Assembly: GCF_004000765.1 (NCBI RefSeq)
Contig: NZ_BILW01000016.1
Coordinates: forward strand, 98,940-162,939
DNA length: 64,000 nt
DNA from: Paenibacillus chondroitinus NBRC 15376
Lineage (GTDB): Bacteria > Bacillota > Bacilli > Paenibacillales > NBRC-103111
Direction: 5' to 3'
Below are positions 52,673 through 61,537 of the stretch, piece by piece (the first letter of the stretch is position 1; each line of letters begins with the position of its first letter). The notes under the pieces are model-generated. The model was not told where the DNA came from, did not search any database, and saw only the letters and a program-made list of their open reading frames with translations. The translations under genes were made by a program, and so were the position numbers.

Positions 52673-55081
52673 TTATTGCAACACATTTAGAATGTGGTCT
52701 CGGTAGGAATGGACAAGCTCTTCGGCAAGAGCCGGATTCTGAGACTGGGCGACAAGCCTAAAAACAGGGTCTTCACTATCGGGCAGCAGCAAAATCCAAC
52801 CATTTTCGTGATGAAATTTGATCCCGTCCACCAAATCAACAGGCGTATCCTTCGCCTTGTTCATCATGCTCCGCATCACTTCGCCCTTGGCGTCCCAAGG
52901 GCAATCGATTTGCTCGCGGTGCAGATAGAAACTAGGAATCAGAGATAGAAGCTCTGACAGCGGTAACCCGGTTCTGCCCAGATGAAGAACGACTAGTCCG
53001 ATGGCAAAAAGCGAGTCGAACAAAGGATGCATCCGCGTCTGCTCCGTGGCTTCTAGAATGGCGCGTTCCCATTCCTTGGTGCGAACGATTGTTGCGCCTA
53101 GTCCCTCGGCCATGCTCTCCAGAAGCTCAGGAGCGCTGACAGGAGCGCCGACTGTTGCTCCCGGCCGACTGTGCAGGTAGCAGAGGTATAAGAAAACGGT
53201 TTGTAAATCCGTATCGACAAGCATTCCCTTCTCCGTCACTAGCTGCAAGCTGCGGCCGTCGTCCGACATGCGCAAACCCAAATTGGCCCCGGATAGCGAT
53301 GTGAACAGGGGAAGTGGTTCCTGATTATTTGCCGTGGTCACATGAATCGCCTCCAGTCCCAATCTCTCGAAAAACGGCACCAGATAAGGCTGCAGCCAAG
53401 GGCTGGCTTCAATGACGATCTTCATTTTCGATAGGGGCAATTCTTCTCCTTCATCTGCGATTTCTTCAGACAAAGTACGCACATAGGTCTCAAACCAATG
53501 TGTTTCATCTTTATAGCTGCCAAGGCGCTCTATGGATGCTCGCCCATAATCCTCTTGCCAAAAGCTGTTTTCCACTTTGCGCTCGGCGGATCTTGTAATT
53601 GGCAGCCCTTCGGCATCCATGCAGGCCAGCAGGCACCGTTCGTTCTCCTTGCCGGACCAATCCAGATGGATACCACCTGCGGCACCCAAGTGACGAATGG
53701 CAAACGAAGCTGCCGGAGCCAGGCAATCTCCCAAATCAATGACATGCGTACCGACGGATTGCAGGCTTGCCGTCAAAGCGCGCTTGAGCAAACGAGTGAA
53801 GGTATGCGGGGCGCAGCTTACTGTGAGCGTTTTGCCGACAGCAAGGGTTGCCCCGTAAGCCGTGCCGAACTTGGCGGTCATCTCGGGCGTTAGTTCGAGA
53901 TTGGGAAGTCCGCTGACTCCGCGGGTTTTGAATAGCGTTTTGGCAGCATGTTCCCCCCATATATGAGAAGTATGAAGGCGGGTTTTATCGCGAATTTGTT
54001 TATGGGGCCATATTTTCACATGAGGCTCGATCCGGCTCTTTTCCCCAATAATGACATGATTGCCAACGACCGACCCTTCGCCGAGATATGAGGCTTCTTT
54101 GCAAACAATGCGGCTGGTTAGCGTCGAACCGTCTAATTCGTTATGGGGGGCGATGTGGTTATGGTCCCATAGTACGCTGCGCGTGAGCTTGCTGCCCTTG
54201 GAAAGCCGATTATTTTCCCCGACGATGCAGTATTCTCCGAGTTCCACCCCGTCCTCAAGCTTGCTCCCTTTACCGATAAAAGCAGGTCCAACGACGTTGG
54301 CTGTTTCACTGGTTTCTACATCGTCCGCAATATATACGCGAGGCCGGATTTGGGTGCCGTGGATGTGGAGTTGTACCTTGCCATCGAGCATATCGAACTG
54401 GGTTTGCCGATACTGCTGTAAATTGCCGATGTCCATCCAGTATCCGCTGCTGACATAGCCGTAGAGCCCTCTATTTTCTTGAAGCAAGGCCGGGAAAAGC
54501 TGCTGGCTAAAATCAAATTCCTGGCCCGGCGGCACGCGCTCCAAGAGCTCTGGCTCCATGATATAGATGCCGGTATTCACCGTGTCGCTGAACACTTCGC
54601 CCCAGCTTGGTTTCTCCATGAAGCGGGTAATCAGGCCGTTCTGATCGGTCATGACCACGCCGTATTCCAGGGGATGAGGGACACGGGTCAGGAGTAACGT
54701 AGCTTTGGCTTGTTTTTCTTTATGAAAAGCGAGCGCCTGTTCCAAATCGAAATCGGTTAAGGCATCACCGCTAATGACAACGAAGGTATCGTTGAGAAAC
54801 TCGTGCGCCTGCTTGACGCTTCCGGCTGTACCCAAGGGGCTGGTCTCTTCAAAATAGTGGAGATTAACGCCAAACGCTTCTCCATCGCCAAAATAGTCGC
54901 GAATCACTTCAGGTTTATACTGCATCGTGACGGCAATGTCTTGGATGCCATGTTTGTGCAGCAGCTCAATAATATAAGCCATGCACGGTCTTCCCAGGAG
55001 AGGCACCATGGGTTTGGGAAGATGGCAAGTAAGGGGGCGAAGCCGCGTGCCTTTGCCTCCAGCCATAATAACAGCCTTCAT
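52673..55081 (-). CDS. Nucleotidyltransferase-hexapeptide-phosphohexomutase-like fusion
   Basis: An 802-residue protein. Residues 1-235 are a sugar-1-phosphate nucleotidyltransferase (MAGGKGTRLRPLT, SGDALTDFD, YWMDIGN). Residues about 245-375 are a left-handed beta-helix. Residues about 385-802 resemble phosphoglucomutase/phosphomannomutase, but the active-site phosphoserine motif TASHNP is absent (AAGGIHLDWSGKEN at 467-480 takes its place) and the DxDxDR metal loop reads SDDGR. The last part is thus probably not an active mutase. It may make the NDP-sugar donor used by the adjacent GT4 domains. Such fusions occur in other bacteria and are often named mannose-1-phosphate guanylyltransferase. 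Confidence 0.85.
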   Translation of the reverse strand: MKAVIMAGGKGTRLRPLTCHLPKPMVPLLGRPCMAYIIELLHKHGIQDIAVTMQYKPEVIRDYFGDGEAFGVNLHYFEETSPLGTAGSVKQAHEFLNDTFVVISGDALTDFDLEQALAFHKEKQAKATLLLTRVPHPLEYGVVMTDQNGLITRFMEKPSWGEVFSDTVNTGIYIMEPELLERVPPGQEFDFSQQLFPALLQENRGLYGYVSSGYWMDIGNLQQYRQTQFDMLDGKVQLHIHGTQIRPRVYIADDVETSETANVVGPAFIGKGSKLEDGVELGEYCIVGENNRLSKGSKLTRSVLWDHNHIAPHNELDGSTLTSRIVCKEASYLGEGSVVGNHVIIGEKSRIEPHVKIWPHKQIRDKTRLHTSHIWGEHAAKTLFKTRGVSGLPNLELTPEMTAKFGTAYGATLAVGKTLTVSCAPHTFTRLLKRALTASLQSVGTHVIDLGDCLAPAASFAIRHLGAAGGIHLDWSGKENERCLLACMDAEGLPITRSAERKVENSFWQEDYGRASIERLGSYKDETHWFETYVRTLSEEIADEGEELPLSKMKIVIEASPWLQPYLVPFFERLGLEAIHVTTANNQEPLPLFTSLSGANLGLRMSDDGRSLQLVTEKGMLVDTDLQTVFLYLCYLHSRPGATVGAPVSAPELLESMAEGLGATIVRTKEWERAILEATEQTRMHPLFDSLFAIGLVVLHLGRTGLPLSELLSLIPSFYLHREQIDCPWDAKGEVMRSMMNKAKDTPVDLVDGIKFHHENGWILLLPDSEDPVFRLVAQSQNPALAEELVHSYRDHILNVLQ

Positions 55082-55096
55082 AGTGGGTCCTCCTTA

Positions 55097-55172
55097 GAGT
55101 TTTCGTTAGAAAACTTGCTTCGTAAGCATTTGCTTGAGTTTTCGTTAGAAAACTTGCTTCGTAAGCATTTGC
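55097..55172. repeat. Perfect 37-bp tandem duplication with hairpins
   Basis: The segment from GAGTTTTCGTTAGAAAAC to TAAGCATTTGC occurs at 55097-55133 and again at 55136-55172 (39-bp period, no mismatch). Each copy holds two small hairpins, GTTTTC-GTTA-GAAAAC and TGCTT-CGT-AAGCA. It lies in the gap between two glucan genes of the block. Confidence 0.9.
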
Positions 55173-55177
55173 AGTTG

Positions 55178-58012
55178 TTAGCTTTTTACTGTAACCGGGA
55201 TATCGGAGAGCTTGTTGGTCAGTTTGCGATAATCCTCCTGCACATTAGCAGCGATGTGGTTCCATTGGTAGTTTTTCTGCAGCAGCTGGTAGGCGCTGTC
55301 GGCCATTTTGGCGGCTAATTTAGGATGCAGCAGCATTTCGGTAATATGCCATGCCAGCGAATCAACATGTCCCGGCAGAGCTTTGTAGCCGTCCACGCCA
55401 TGCCGAATGATTTCGGCCAGACCGCCTGTATCTGAGAGCACGAGGGGCCGCCGACTGGCCATAGCCTCCAAGGCAACAATTCCGAAAGGCTCATATAGGC
55501 TCGGTATGACACAAACATGGGCATATTGATAGAGCTGGGTACGGTAGCTATCATCTATGAAGCCAGTAAACAAGACGCGATCTCCTAAATGGGCAGCTAA
55601 CGTGCGAAGTTCGTTTTCCATCGGTCCTGAACCGGCAATGATGAGTTTTGCTTGCGGCACATGGGTTAAGATGCCTGGCATGGCATGGATGAGCGTCTGA
55701 ATTCCCTTTTCATAAACAAGCCTGCCAATATAGAAAATGACTTTATCCTGCTTCGCAATTTCACGAGGACGTTTCACTGTTTCCTTACCGGATGCCAGAG
55801 AGAGCTGAATGCCATTCGGATGAACAATGACTTTATCCGGGGGCAAGCTGAAAATGCGGACAACTTCCTCTTTCATATAGGAGCTGCAAACAAAAACGCG
55901 GTTGGCCTCATACGTCAGTTTCCACTCTAACTGATGAATTTTGCGCTGTAGGTCAGAACCCAAATCCCCTTGATTTCTTCCCCATTCCGTCGCGTGAATC
56001 GTCGCTATCAGAGGGATGTTATAACTCATTTTTATTTCTCTCGCAGCGTGAAAAACCATCCAATCATGGGCATGCAGAAGATCGATGCGGCCGCCGTTCT
56101 CCACCCAGTTGACCAGATGATCCGTCATGGCCAGATTCATTTCGAAAGTCCAATGGTAAAAAGAAGTATCACCGGAATGCTGAACAGGCAATCGATGGAC
56201 ATAGACGCCATTTTTATACTCAAAAGCAGGTGCGCCGTCATTGGACGTCGTGATGACATGCACGATTTCTCCGAGGGAAGCAAGGGTTTCCGACAATTCA
56301 TGGACGGCTTTCGATAAACCGCCGACTTGTTTGGGCGGATATTCCCACGCCAGCATGAACACATTGTGGCGATGTTTTGTAGCTTCGAGCAAGCCTTCCC
56401 ATTCACTTCTGCTAGGAATAATAGGAATAGGCGATTGGATGCTGATGCTTCTGAAAGCTTGATACTCGACATCCGGAAGAAAATTATCATGTTCCTCCAG
56501 TGCAGCAAGGAAATCCTCATCGATCTGGTTGCGATTCAATTGATCACAGAGCTGGTGGAAGCAGCCAAGATGCTTTTTTATCCGGCGGCTGGCATAATCC
56601 GAGTAGGTTGCCGAGTCCATCATGAACGCCCAATCGCTGCTCTGAGCCAGCATGAGCTCTCTGGCGGCTTGATTCAAAGCGCGCTTGAACACATCGGCAG
56701 TTGCTTTCTCAGCTTGATGAAGATGCTCCTGATTTGTGGCGAAGTGAATCATCCGCTTCTCCGCTTCATGAAGATGACGGTAAATCCAGTCATTGCCTGC
56801 TTGCAGCCAGGTTTCAGAGCTGTGGTTGCGGCCTGCGCTGGAAGGGTTCAATTGGCCAACGCCGGCCGAAGGATACTCATCCAGATACTCGCTTGGCGTT
56901 ATCATTTTCACCGCCGTCTGATCGAGAAACATTTTGCGGCATAGCTGCTCTAGAAAGTGGGGACCTTCATACCACCAATGCCCAAAAAGCTCCGCTTGAA
57001 AAGAGGAGACGATAACCGGCTTTCGATCCAGCCAGCGAAGCGCTTGTTGCACCTGTTTTTGGCGATGTTTGAGAAAATCATCCGCATGCTCTTCCGCTCT
57101 TTCCGAGGCGAGTGCGGGATGATAGGGCATTTTGAGTCGGCCTTTACTGGTATTGCGGTCGTATTTGAATCCTGCATCATTTGCCGAATAATAATCGCGA
57201 TAAAGAAAGTCGCTGCTATACCCATCCTCAGGCGAGCAAATTTGGTGCATAGATGCTACATCACATGGAAAAGCCGTCACGCCGTCAGTGGCCGTCAGCA
57301 GCGGAGCCAACTGTTCCCGGTGAGGGTGAGGGGATGCAAAAGCAACAGCGGTGGCGTCCGTGAAAATATACCGGATGCCGGCTTCGCTTAAAATCCGCTC
57401 AATCCCCGGCGTATAGCCGCATTCGGGTAACCAGAAGCCGCGTGGCTTTTGATCGAAATAACGCTCAAAGTCTTTCACTGCGGTTAGAATCTGAGCCCTG
57501 ATGGATTCTTCCGTTTGCATCAAAGGCAGATAGGCGTGCGTAGCGGCGGATGTTACGATTTCTATGTGTCCTAGTTCTTGAAAATGTTTGAAGGCGACAA
57601 TGACATTTCCTTCATAACTCTCGTACAGATCCAGCAGCTTTTGGAACCTCTGCGAATACTGGTAGGCAGCCGGAAGGAGGACGGGGTCCTGTTGCAACCG
57701 AACCTGTTCGCTATCTGCCAGCGTAATAAGTTTTTGGAGATATATCCGATATTTGGCTTGCCAAAACGGATCGCTGAACAGAGATAACAGTGTCGGAGTT
57801 AAGGAAAAGGTCATGCGGAAATCAATTTGATCTTGCGAGAGCTGCTGCATGACTTCCAATAATGGCAAATACGTTTCGGTCATAGCCTCAAAAAACCAGC
57901 GTTCTTCCAACGCAGTGTCCGGACCTTGGTGGCTGATATAAGGAAGATGAGCATGCAGGACGAGGGCGAAATACCCCTTAATCTCAGGCTTCGATTTCAA
58001 GCGATTAATCAA
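55178..58012 (-). CDS. GH57-GT4 fusion, GH57 active site altered (copy 2)
   Basis: A 944-residue paralogue of the other fusion. GH57 half: HAHLPYISHQ (20-29), SAATHAYLPLM, and FWLPECGYTPG with Glu197 are kept, but the acid/base Asp is Gln339 (SSFQAELFGHWWYEG). About 20-30 residues before it, holding the GFDL...HTGFKYHR block of copy 1, are deleted (DAGFKYDRNTSKGR remains). GT4 half (about 550-930): LAWEYPPKQVGGLSKAV and E841-x7-E849 are intact. So glycosyl transfer should work, branching probably not. Start TTG 58012, GAGGTG ten bases upstream. Preceded by its own DUF4912 gene. Confidence 0.87.
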   Translation of the reverse strand: MINRLKSKPEIKGYFALVLHAHLPYISHQGPDTALEERWFFEAMTETYLPLLEVMQQLSQDQIDFRMTFSLTPTLLSLFSDPFWQAKYRIYLQKLITLADSEQVRLQQDPVLLPAAYQYSQRFQKLLDLYESYEGNVIVAFKHFQELGHIEIVTSAATHAYLPLMQTEESIRAQILTAVKDFERYFDQKPRGFWLPECGYTPGIERILSEAGIRYIFTDATAVAFASPHPHREQLAPLLTATDGVTAFPCDVASMHQICSPEDGYSSDFLYRDYYSANDAGFKYDRNTSKGRLKMPYHPALASERAEEHADDFLKHRQKQVQQALRWLDRKPVIVSSFQAELFGHWWYEGPHFLEQLCRKMFLDQTAVKMITPSEYLDEYPSAGVGQLNPSSAGRNHSSETWLQAGNDWIYRHLHEAEKRMIHFATNQEHLHQAEKATADVFKRALNQAARELMLAQSSDWAFMMDSATYSDYASRRIKKHLGCFHQLCDQLNRNQIDEDFLAALEEHDNFLPDVEYQAFRSISIQSPIPIIPSRSEWEGLLEATKHRHNVFMLAWEYPPKQVGGLSKAVHELSETLASLGEIVHVITTSNDGAPAFEYKNGVYVHRLPVQHSGDTSFYHWTFEMNLAMTDHLVNWVENGGRIDLLHAHDWMVFHAAREIKMSYNIPLIATIHATEWGRNQGDLGSDLQRKIHQLEWKLTYEANRVFVCSSYMKEEVVRIFSLPPDKVIVHPNGIQLSLASGKETVKRPREIAKQDKVIFYIGRLVYEKGIQTLIHAMPGILTHVPQAKLIIAGSGPMENELRTLAAHLGDRVLFTGFIDDSYRTQLYQYAHVCVIPSLYEPFGIVALEAMASRRPLVLSDTGGLAEIIRHGVDGYKALPGHVDSLAWHITEMLLHPKLAAKMADSAYQLLQKNYQWNHIAANVQEDYRKLTNKLSDIPVTVKS

Positions 58013-58021
58013 AACTTATCG

Positions 58022-58432
58022 TCACCTCGGTTCTCCCCAATTCTCTTCCGAATCTTTGGGGGTTGCGACACAATTGGATCGAAGTAAAGGGATAAACTCA
58101 TGCTCCCACGTATACGTCCCTACATCCACGATATAGCTGCGATTAGCTCCAGCTTGATGCAAGTAGGCATGCGTAGTTTCGGGCGGCACGGTTGTATCCC
58201 AGAAGGTATGGGCATTATGTCCATTAAAGAGTACATGCGTCACATCGTACAAACGGATGACACACGGCATAGCGGCGAAGTCACATTCAAAATGCTGGGA
58301 CACCAGCCACCTGCGCCTGTCAGATATTTCCCAATATGCATAGAGCGAATTTGTACCAACAACCATAAGATGAAGTAAGTCCTTGTAATATCTTCCAGGC
58401 ACCTCATACTCCGAGATTGGTGAGGTTTTCAA
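58022..58432 (-). CDS. DUF4912 protein (copy 2)
   Basis: About 136 residues. The start is taken as TTG 58432, where AGAGGAA lies at a proper distance; ATG 58474 and TTG 58501 are in frame but have no ribosome site. The core is clearer than in copy 1: YKDLLHLMVVGTNSLYAYWEIS, then IRLYDVT and a TTHAYLHQAGANRSYIVDVGTYT stretch with FIPLLRSN at the end. It is first in the glucan block and ends ten bases before the GH57-GT4 copy 2 start, in the same order as the other DUF4912/fusion pair. Confidence 0.82.
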   Translation of the reverse strand: MKTSPISEYEVPGRYYKDLLHLMVVGTNSLYAYWEISDRRRWLVSQHFECDFAAMPCVIRLYDVTHVLFNGHNAHTFWDTTVPPETTHAYLHQAGANRSYIVDVGTYTWEHEFIPLLRSNCVATPKDSEENWGEPR

Positions 58433-58652
58433 GGCTATTCCTCTTTTCTGGGCATTCGCATTTCGGGCGACCATTTTCTTGTAAAAGCATTCGCTTTTCA
58501 ACAGAAAAATATGCGTGGATTGCTAAAATCTAGATGTCTCGTAAAAAAGGAATTTCACACTTTTAGGGCGAATATATTGGATTAATCCGGGTGACAAAGA
58601 TGATGCTATGATGCAAGTTTTCCTCACGGAAAACGCAAAGGGAGTGATATCG

Positions 58653-59075
58653 ATGAGTTTTTGTTGTGGCGCTAGTATGATTGGAACAAAAGGTACATTG
58701 AAGCACATCCGTACACAAATTCATAATGTGCCGATTCTCTTCTGCCCGGTATGTCACCACATTGAGGTTCACTATCTGGTAGAGAACGAATACGAGATAC
58801 TGGCGGAATACGCCCACGGTGATGGGGCTGCCGAGGTTGATTTTGTAGAATACGTAGATGGGAAAGACCATCTGCTGCATGACAATTGTGTGAATCATGA
58901 AGGCGAAGAGCCTATGGATATTGTACGCAGCCAGATCGATATGGCGCTGGATCTGCTCATGGTGGCGAAATCCTTGGCGGATGCCGAGTGGGAAGAGCAG
59001 CTCATGAAACGACTGAAAATGCTGAGTGTACGCCGCGATAAGCTGAAAAACAAAAAAACCTCCAAGCCCATGTAG
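58653..59075 (+). CDS. Small zinc-ribbon protein (YgiT/MqsA-like N terminus)
   Basis: A 140-residue protein from ATG 58653, with GGGAGTGAT upstream. Cys residues in MSFCCGAS and LFCPVCHH, about 30 residues apart with an NVPILFCPVC strand between, look like a YgiT-type zinc ribbon. The rest is acidic (about 50-80) then a basic helix (RRDKLKNKKTS). There is no HTH as in MqsA and no toxin gene beside it, so an antitoxin role is unsupported. It lies between the glucan block (divergent) and a convergent response regulator. Confidence 0.65.
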   Translation: MSFCCGASMIGTKGTLKHIRTQIHNVPILFCPVCHHIEVHYLVENEYEILAEYAHGDGAAEVDFVEYVDGKDHLLHDNCVNHEGEEPMDIVRSQIDMALDLLMVAKSLADAEWEEQLMKRLKMLSVRRDKLKNKKTSKPM

Positions 59076-59087
59076 AGGTTAAAGATA

Positions 59088-59130
59088 AAAGCCGCTATCT
59101 TTTCCTAACGGAAGAGGGAGCGGCTTTTTG
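59088..59130. terminator. Terminator between convergent genes
   Basis: AAAGCCGCT-ATC-TTTTCC and GGAAGAG-GG-AGCGGCTTT arms around TAAC, then TTGTTTTG. Confidence 0.85.
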
Positions 59131-59147
59131 TTTTGATGAATTTAGAT

Positions 59148-59924
59148 TTACTCATGAATCTCATGGAGCAACCGCCCGAATTCTTTTTGCAGACTTCTGC
59201 TTAAAGGGATTTTTATGGGCGTATGATTCAAGTGAATAAGAAATCTGCGGGATGTAGGAAATCCGCTGTCCTTCACGTAGCTGACAACATGCCGCATATT
59301 GACAAGAAAGCCCTTGAAGGGGCTGAACATCAATGGCGAGCTCTGAGATAAGATATCCGATAAGTTGGTGCTGGAATCCATCTGTGCACCATTCTTGAGA
59401 TGAATTCTGGATAATCGCTTGTCCTCTTTCTCGATGAAAAGAATCGATTCCTCCGAGATCGGTAACTGCGATTTTTGATTTTTTACAGTAATCCAATTTG
59501 TTTTCATTGAGCCTGGCGTTTGCTGCATATGACTGCGTTCCAATTGAATCTCGGTAATGGCTTTGCGGATGGCTGCTTGAAACTCAGGCAGCATCACGGG
59601 CTTTGACAAGAAATAAACAGAACCGAGGTCATGAAAACTCGTGAGGATATGATCGATATTGGTCGTTCCGCTAACCATGATGACCTTCTGCTGATAACCG
59701 GCTTTGCGTAAGGTCTGTACCATGGCAATGCCGTCCAGATTGCCTTCCAGGCCAATATCGACGAGCAGGATATCCGGGAGAAGCTGTTCATACATTCGAA
59801 TGAATTGTTCGCCGTCCGTGGCGATCGAAACGACATCTAATTCGCACTGCTGACAATAGATTTCAAGTAATTTACCAACCCAATGATTATCTTCCACAAT
59901 AGCAACGGTGTAAGGATGCCCCAT
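59148..59924 (-). CDS. LytTR-type response regulator
   Basis: About 258 residues. The receiver domain (about 5-125) has VAIVEDNHWVGKLLEIY, the phospho-acceptor Asp in ILLVDIGLEGN, VSGTTN, and the conserved Lys in FLSKPV. The C-terminal domain (about 150-255) has the LytTR features: IEKEDKRLSRIHLKNG, FLVNMRHVVSYV and FLIHLNHTPIKIPLSR. The start is uncertain: the receiver fold begins at ATG 59924, but ATG 59942 or further upstream is possible. Next to it, in divergent orientation, is an orphan membrane protein, not a histidine kinase. Confidence 0.87.
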   Translation of the reverse strand: MGHPYTVAIVEDNHWVGKLLEIYCQQCELDVVSIATDGEQFIRMYEQLLPDILLVDIGLEGNLDGIAMVQTLRKAGYQQKVIMVSGTTNIDHILTSFHDLGSVYFLSKPVMLPEFQAAIRKAITEIQLERSHMQQTPGSMKTNWITVKNQKSQLPISEESILFIEKEDKRLSRIHLKNGAQMDSSTNLSDILSQSSPLMFSPFKGFLVNMRHVVSYVKDSGFPTSRRFLIHLNHTPIKIPLSRSLQKEFGRLLHEIHE

Positions 59925-60099
59925 ACGATCATCGCACTCCATTTCTCTAAGACCATCCATGCATTCTGTCAGCTTATGCTCAGAAACAGCCAACTTAGTC
60001 CACATTGAACGCAAACGATCTATTATCCTGTATAATTCTAGTTGCAGAGTTAATTGATGTAATTTCTGAAGAGCAAGCTTAGAAATGAGGGGTTAGTAT

Positions 60100-60729
60100 T
60101 TGTTTACATGGGCGATATTTATCTTGACCTGTCTTGATTTTGTTCCCATGATTCTGTTCTCATTGGTTCTATTCAGACAAAAAATAAAGCCGCACGGGTT
60201 GCCGATTGCTTTGGCTTTCCTGGCTGGAATGTTGGTCACATACCTAGGCCAAAGGCCTATTTTATACATATGTATCATCTGTGTGCTACTAGTATCTGTT
60301 TGGAGATTTTTTCCGATACCTGCCGTCATTCTCGCATTATCCGGATACATCCTGTCTGTGATTGTATCGACTGGCGTTTATGCAATATGGGAACTGACTC
60401 CGCTCACTTCGTATGCGGCAATGAAAAATAAACCGGATGAGTTCGTTATCGTCCTGCTTCTGGTATTAGGCGCGAAATGCGGTATTCTTGCAGGCATACA
60501 TAAACTTCGCCTGGGTTTTACGTTCTTGACGCATTACACGCGAATAATGCCAACCAAAGAAAATGCAGGCTTCTATCTTTTCATTATTGTCGTAATCGTT
60601 GGAATTATTTACCGACATTCCTATCCAAACAGTGTGCTAAGCGCACTGATGCCGATTCAATTGCTTGGTATCGCAACAGCTCTATTCATCTATGTTATGC
60701 TAGGTAAGGAGCTTAGCTTTCAACGATAA
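60100..60729 (+). CDS. Orphan multi-helix membrane protein beside the LytTR regulator
   Basis: A 209-residue protein with about seven membrane helices and no soluble domain. It resembles the membrane part of AgrC-like or YehU-like sensors but stops where a kinase would begin. The start is TTG 60100 with GAGGGG seven bases upstream. Its end overlaps the convergent XRE gene by 30 bases. It may be a peptide or ligand sensor for the neighbouring LytTR regulator or a transporter; I do not recognise the family. Confidence 0.6.
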   Translation: MFTWAIFILTCLDFVPMILFSLVLFRQKIKPHGLPIALAFLAGMLVTYLGQRPILYICIICVLLVSVWRFFPIPAVILALSGYILSVIVSTGVYAIWELTPLTSYAAMKNKPDEFVIVLLLVLGAKCGILAGIHKLRLGFTFLTHYTRIMPTKENAGFYLFIIVVIVGIIYRHSYPNSVLSALMPIQLLGIATALFIYVMLGKELSFQR

Positions 60730-61341
60730 GGGATGGCCATCACCATCGGCCTGAGCAACAGCGCCAGTATTGCGAGCCACATAATCCACAAGGGTTTGAT
60801 GATGTTTCATCTGCGCCATGGCAGCGATGGTAACATAAGGTCCATCTTCATAAGCATCAAAATAAAGTTTGCCTTCTGAGGGGGCATACTTTTTTATTTT
60901 ATTCAAATTGACGAACAGGTGCATATCCATTTTTGCAAATTGAAGATCCAATAATGCTTCTATGAAACTAGTAAAAGCCACGAGTGATTCTACGTTTTCT
61001 TCCACCATGCCATCTTGCGAGACGTACTTGATCGATTTCGTACCGAACTCTACATACCAGACATTATCTAAACGGATTTCGTTAGGCGTCTGCCAAGATG
61101 ACGCCTCCTCCAGATATCCGGCTTTCATTAAAAGATCCGTGTAAGGATATTGATAAGCTTGCGAAAGCTTCCTTAAGGTGTCAGGGGATGGCTTGATGAT
61201 GTCATTCGTGGTACGATTACGTCCGAGCTCTAAGTCTCGAATGTACGCATGAGACAGGCCGCTTTTGCTGGCAACCTTGCGCAAGGACATCTTGCCTCGC
61301 AGCGTCTCGAGAAACTTGCCAAATTGATTACCTTGTTCCAA
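60700..61341 (-). CDS. XRE-family helix-turn-helix regulator with C-terminal sensor-like domain
   Basis: About 213 residues. The N-terminal XRE helix-turn-helix has LRGKMSLRKVASKSGLSHAYIRDLELGRNRTT (about residues 13-45). The C-terminal part (about 85-213) has no named fold I can identify. The start is TTG 61341, with AAGGAGGTG seven bases upstream; GTG 61350 lies within that site. Its 3' end overlaps the end of the membrane-protein gene on the other strand, so each may affect the other by antisense transcription. Confidence 0.83.
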   Translation of the reverse strand: MEQGNQFGKFLETLRGKMSLRKVASKSGLSHAYIRDLELGRNRTTNDIIKPSPDTLRKLSQAYQYPYTDLLMKAGYLEEASSWQTPNEIRLDNVWYVEFGTKSIKYVSQDGMVEENVESLVAFTSFIEALLDLQFAKMDMHLFVNLNKIKKYAPSEGKLYFDAYEDGPYVTIAAMAQMKHHQTLVDYVARNTGAVAQADGDGHPLSLKAKLLT

Positions 61342-61483
61342 ATGAAACACCTCCTTACCATAATTGTAAAGGATTCTAGTTTAAATTGAAATCGTCTACA
61401 GAGGTTTTATTTCCCAGTAGGTGCTCATTTGGATATCTATGTTATAATAAATTTGCTTTTTATTTCTGCTTTATATATGTTGT

Positions 61484-61513
61484 ACCCCCCGAATTGATAT
61501 ACATAAGGACGAA
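61484..61513 (+). promoter_or_regulatory. Sigma-I-like promoter upstream of sigI
   Basis: ACCCCCC at 61484 and CGAA at 61510, about 20 bases apart, 25 bases before the sigI start. ACCCCC/CGAA is the pattern reported for sigma-I promoters, which include the sigI gene itself, so this suggests autoregulation. The spacing is slightly longer than I expect. Confidence 0.6.
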
Positions 61514-61537
61514 TTTACTATACTGTGAGGTGGAAAG

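Noticed and set aside
58653..59075. MqsA-type antitoxin of a toxin-antitoxin pair
   Set aside because: Only the zinc-ribbon part resembles MqsA; there is no HTH domain and no toxin gene adjacent.
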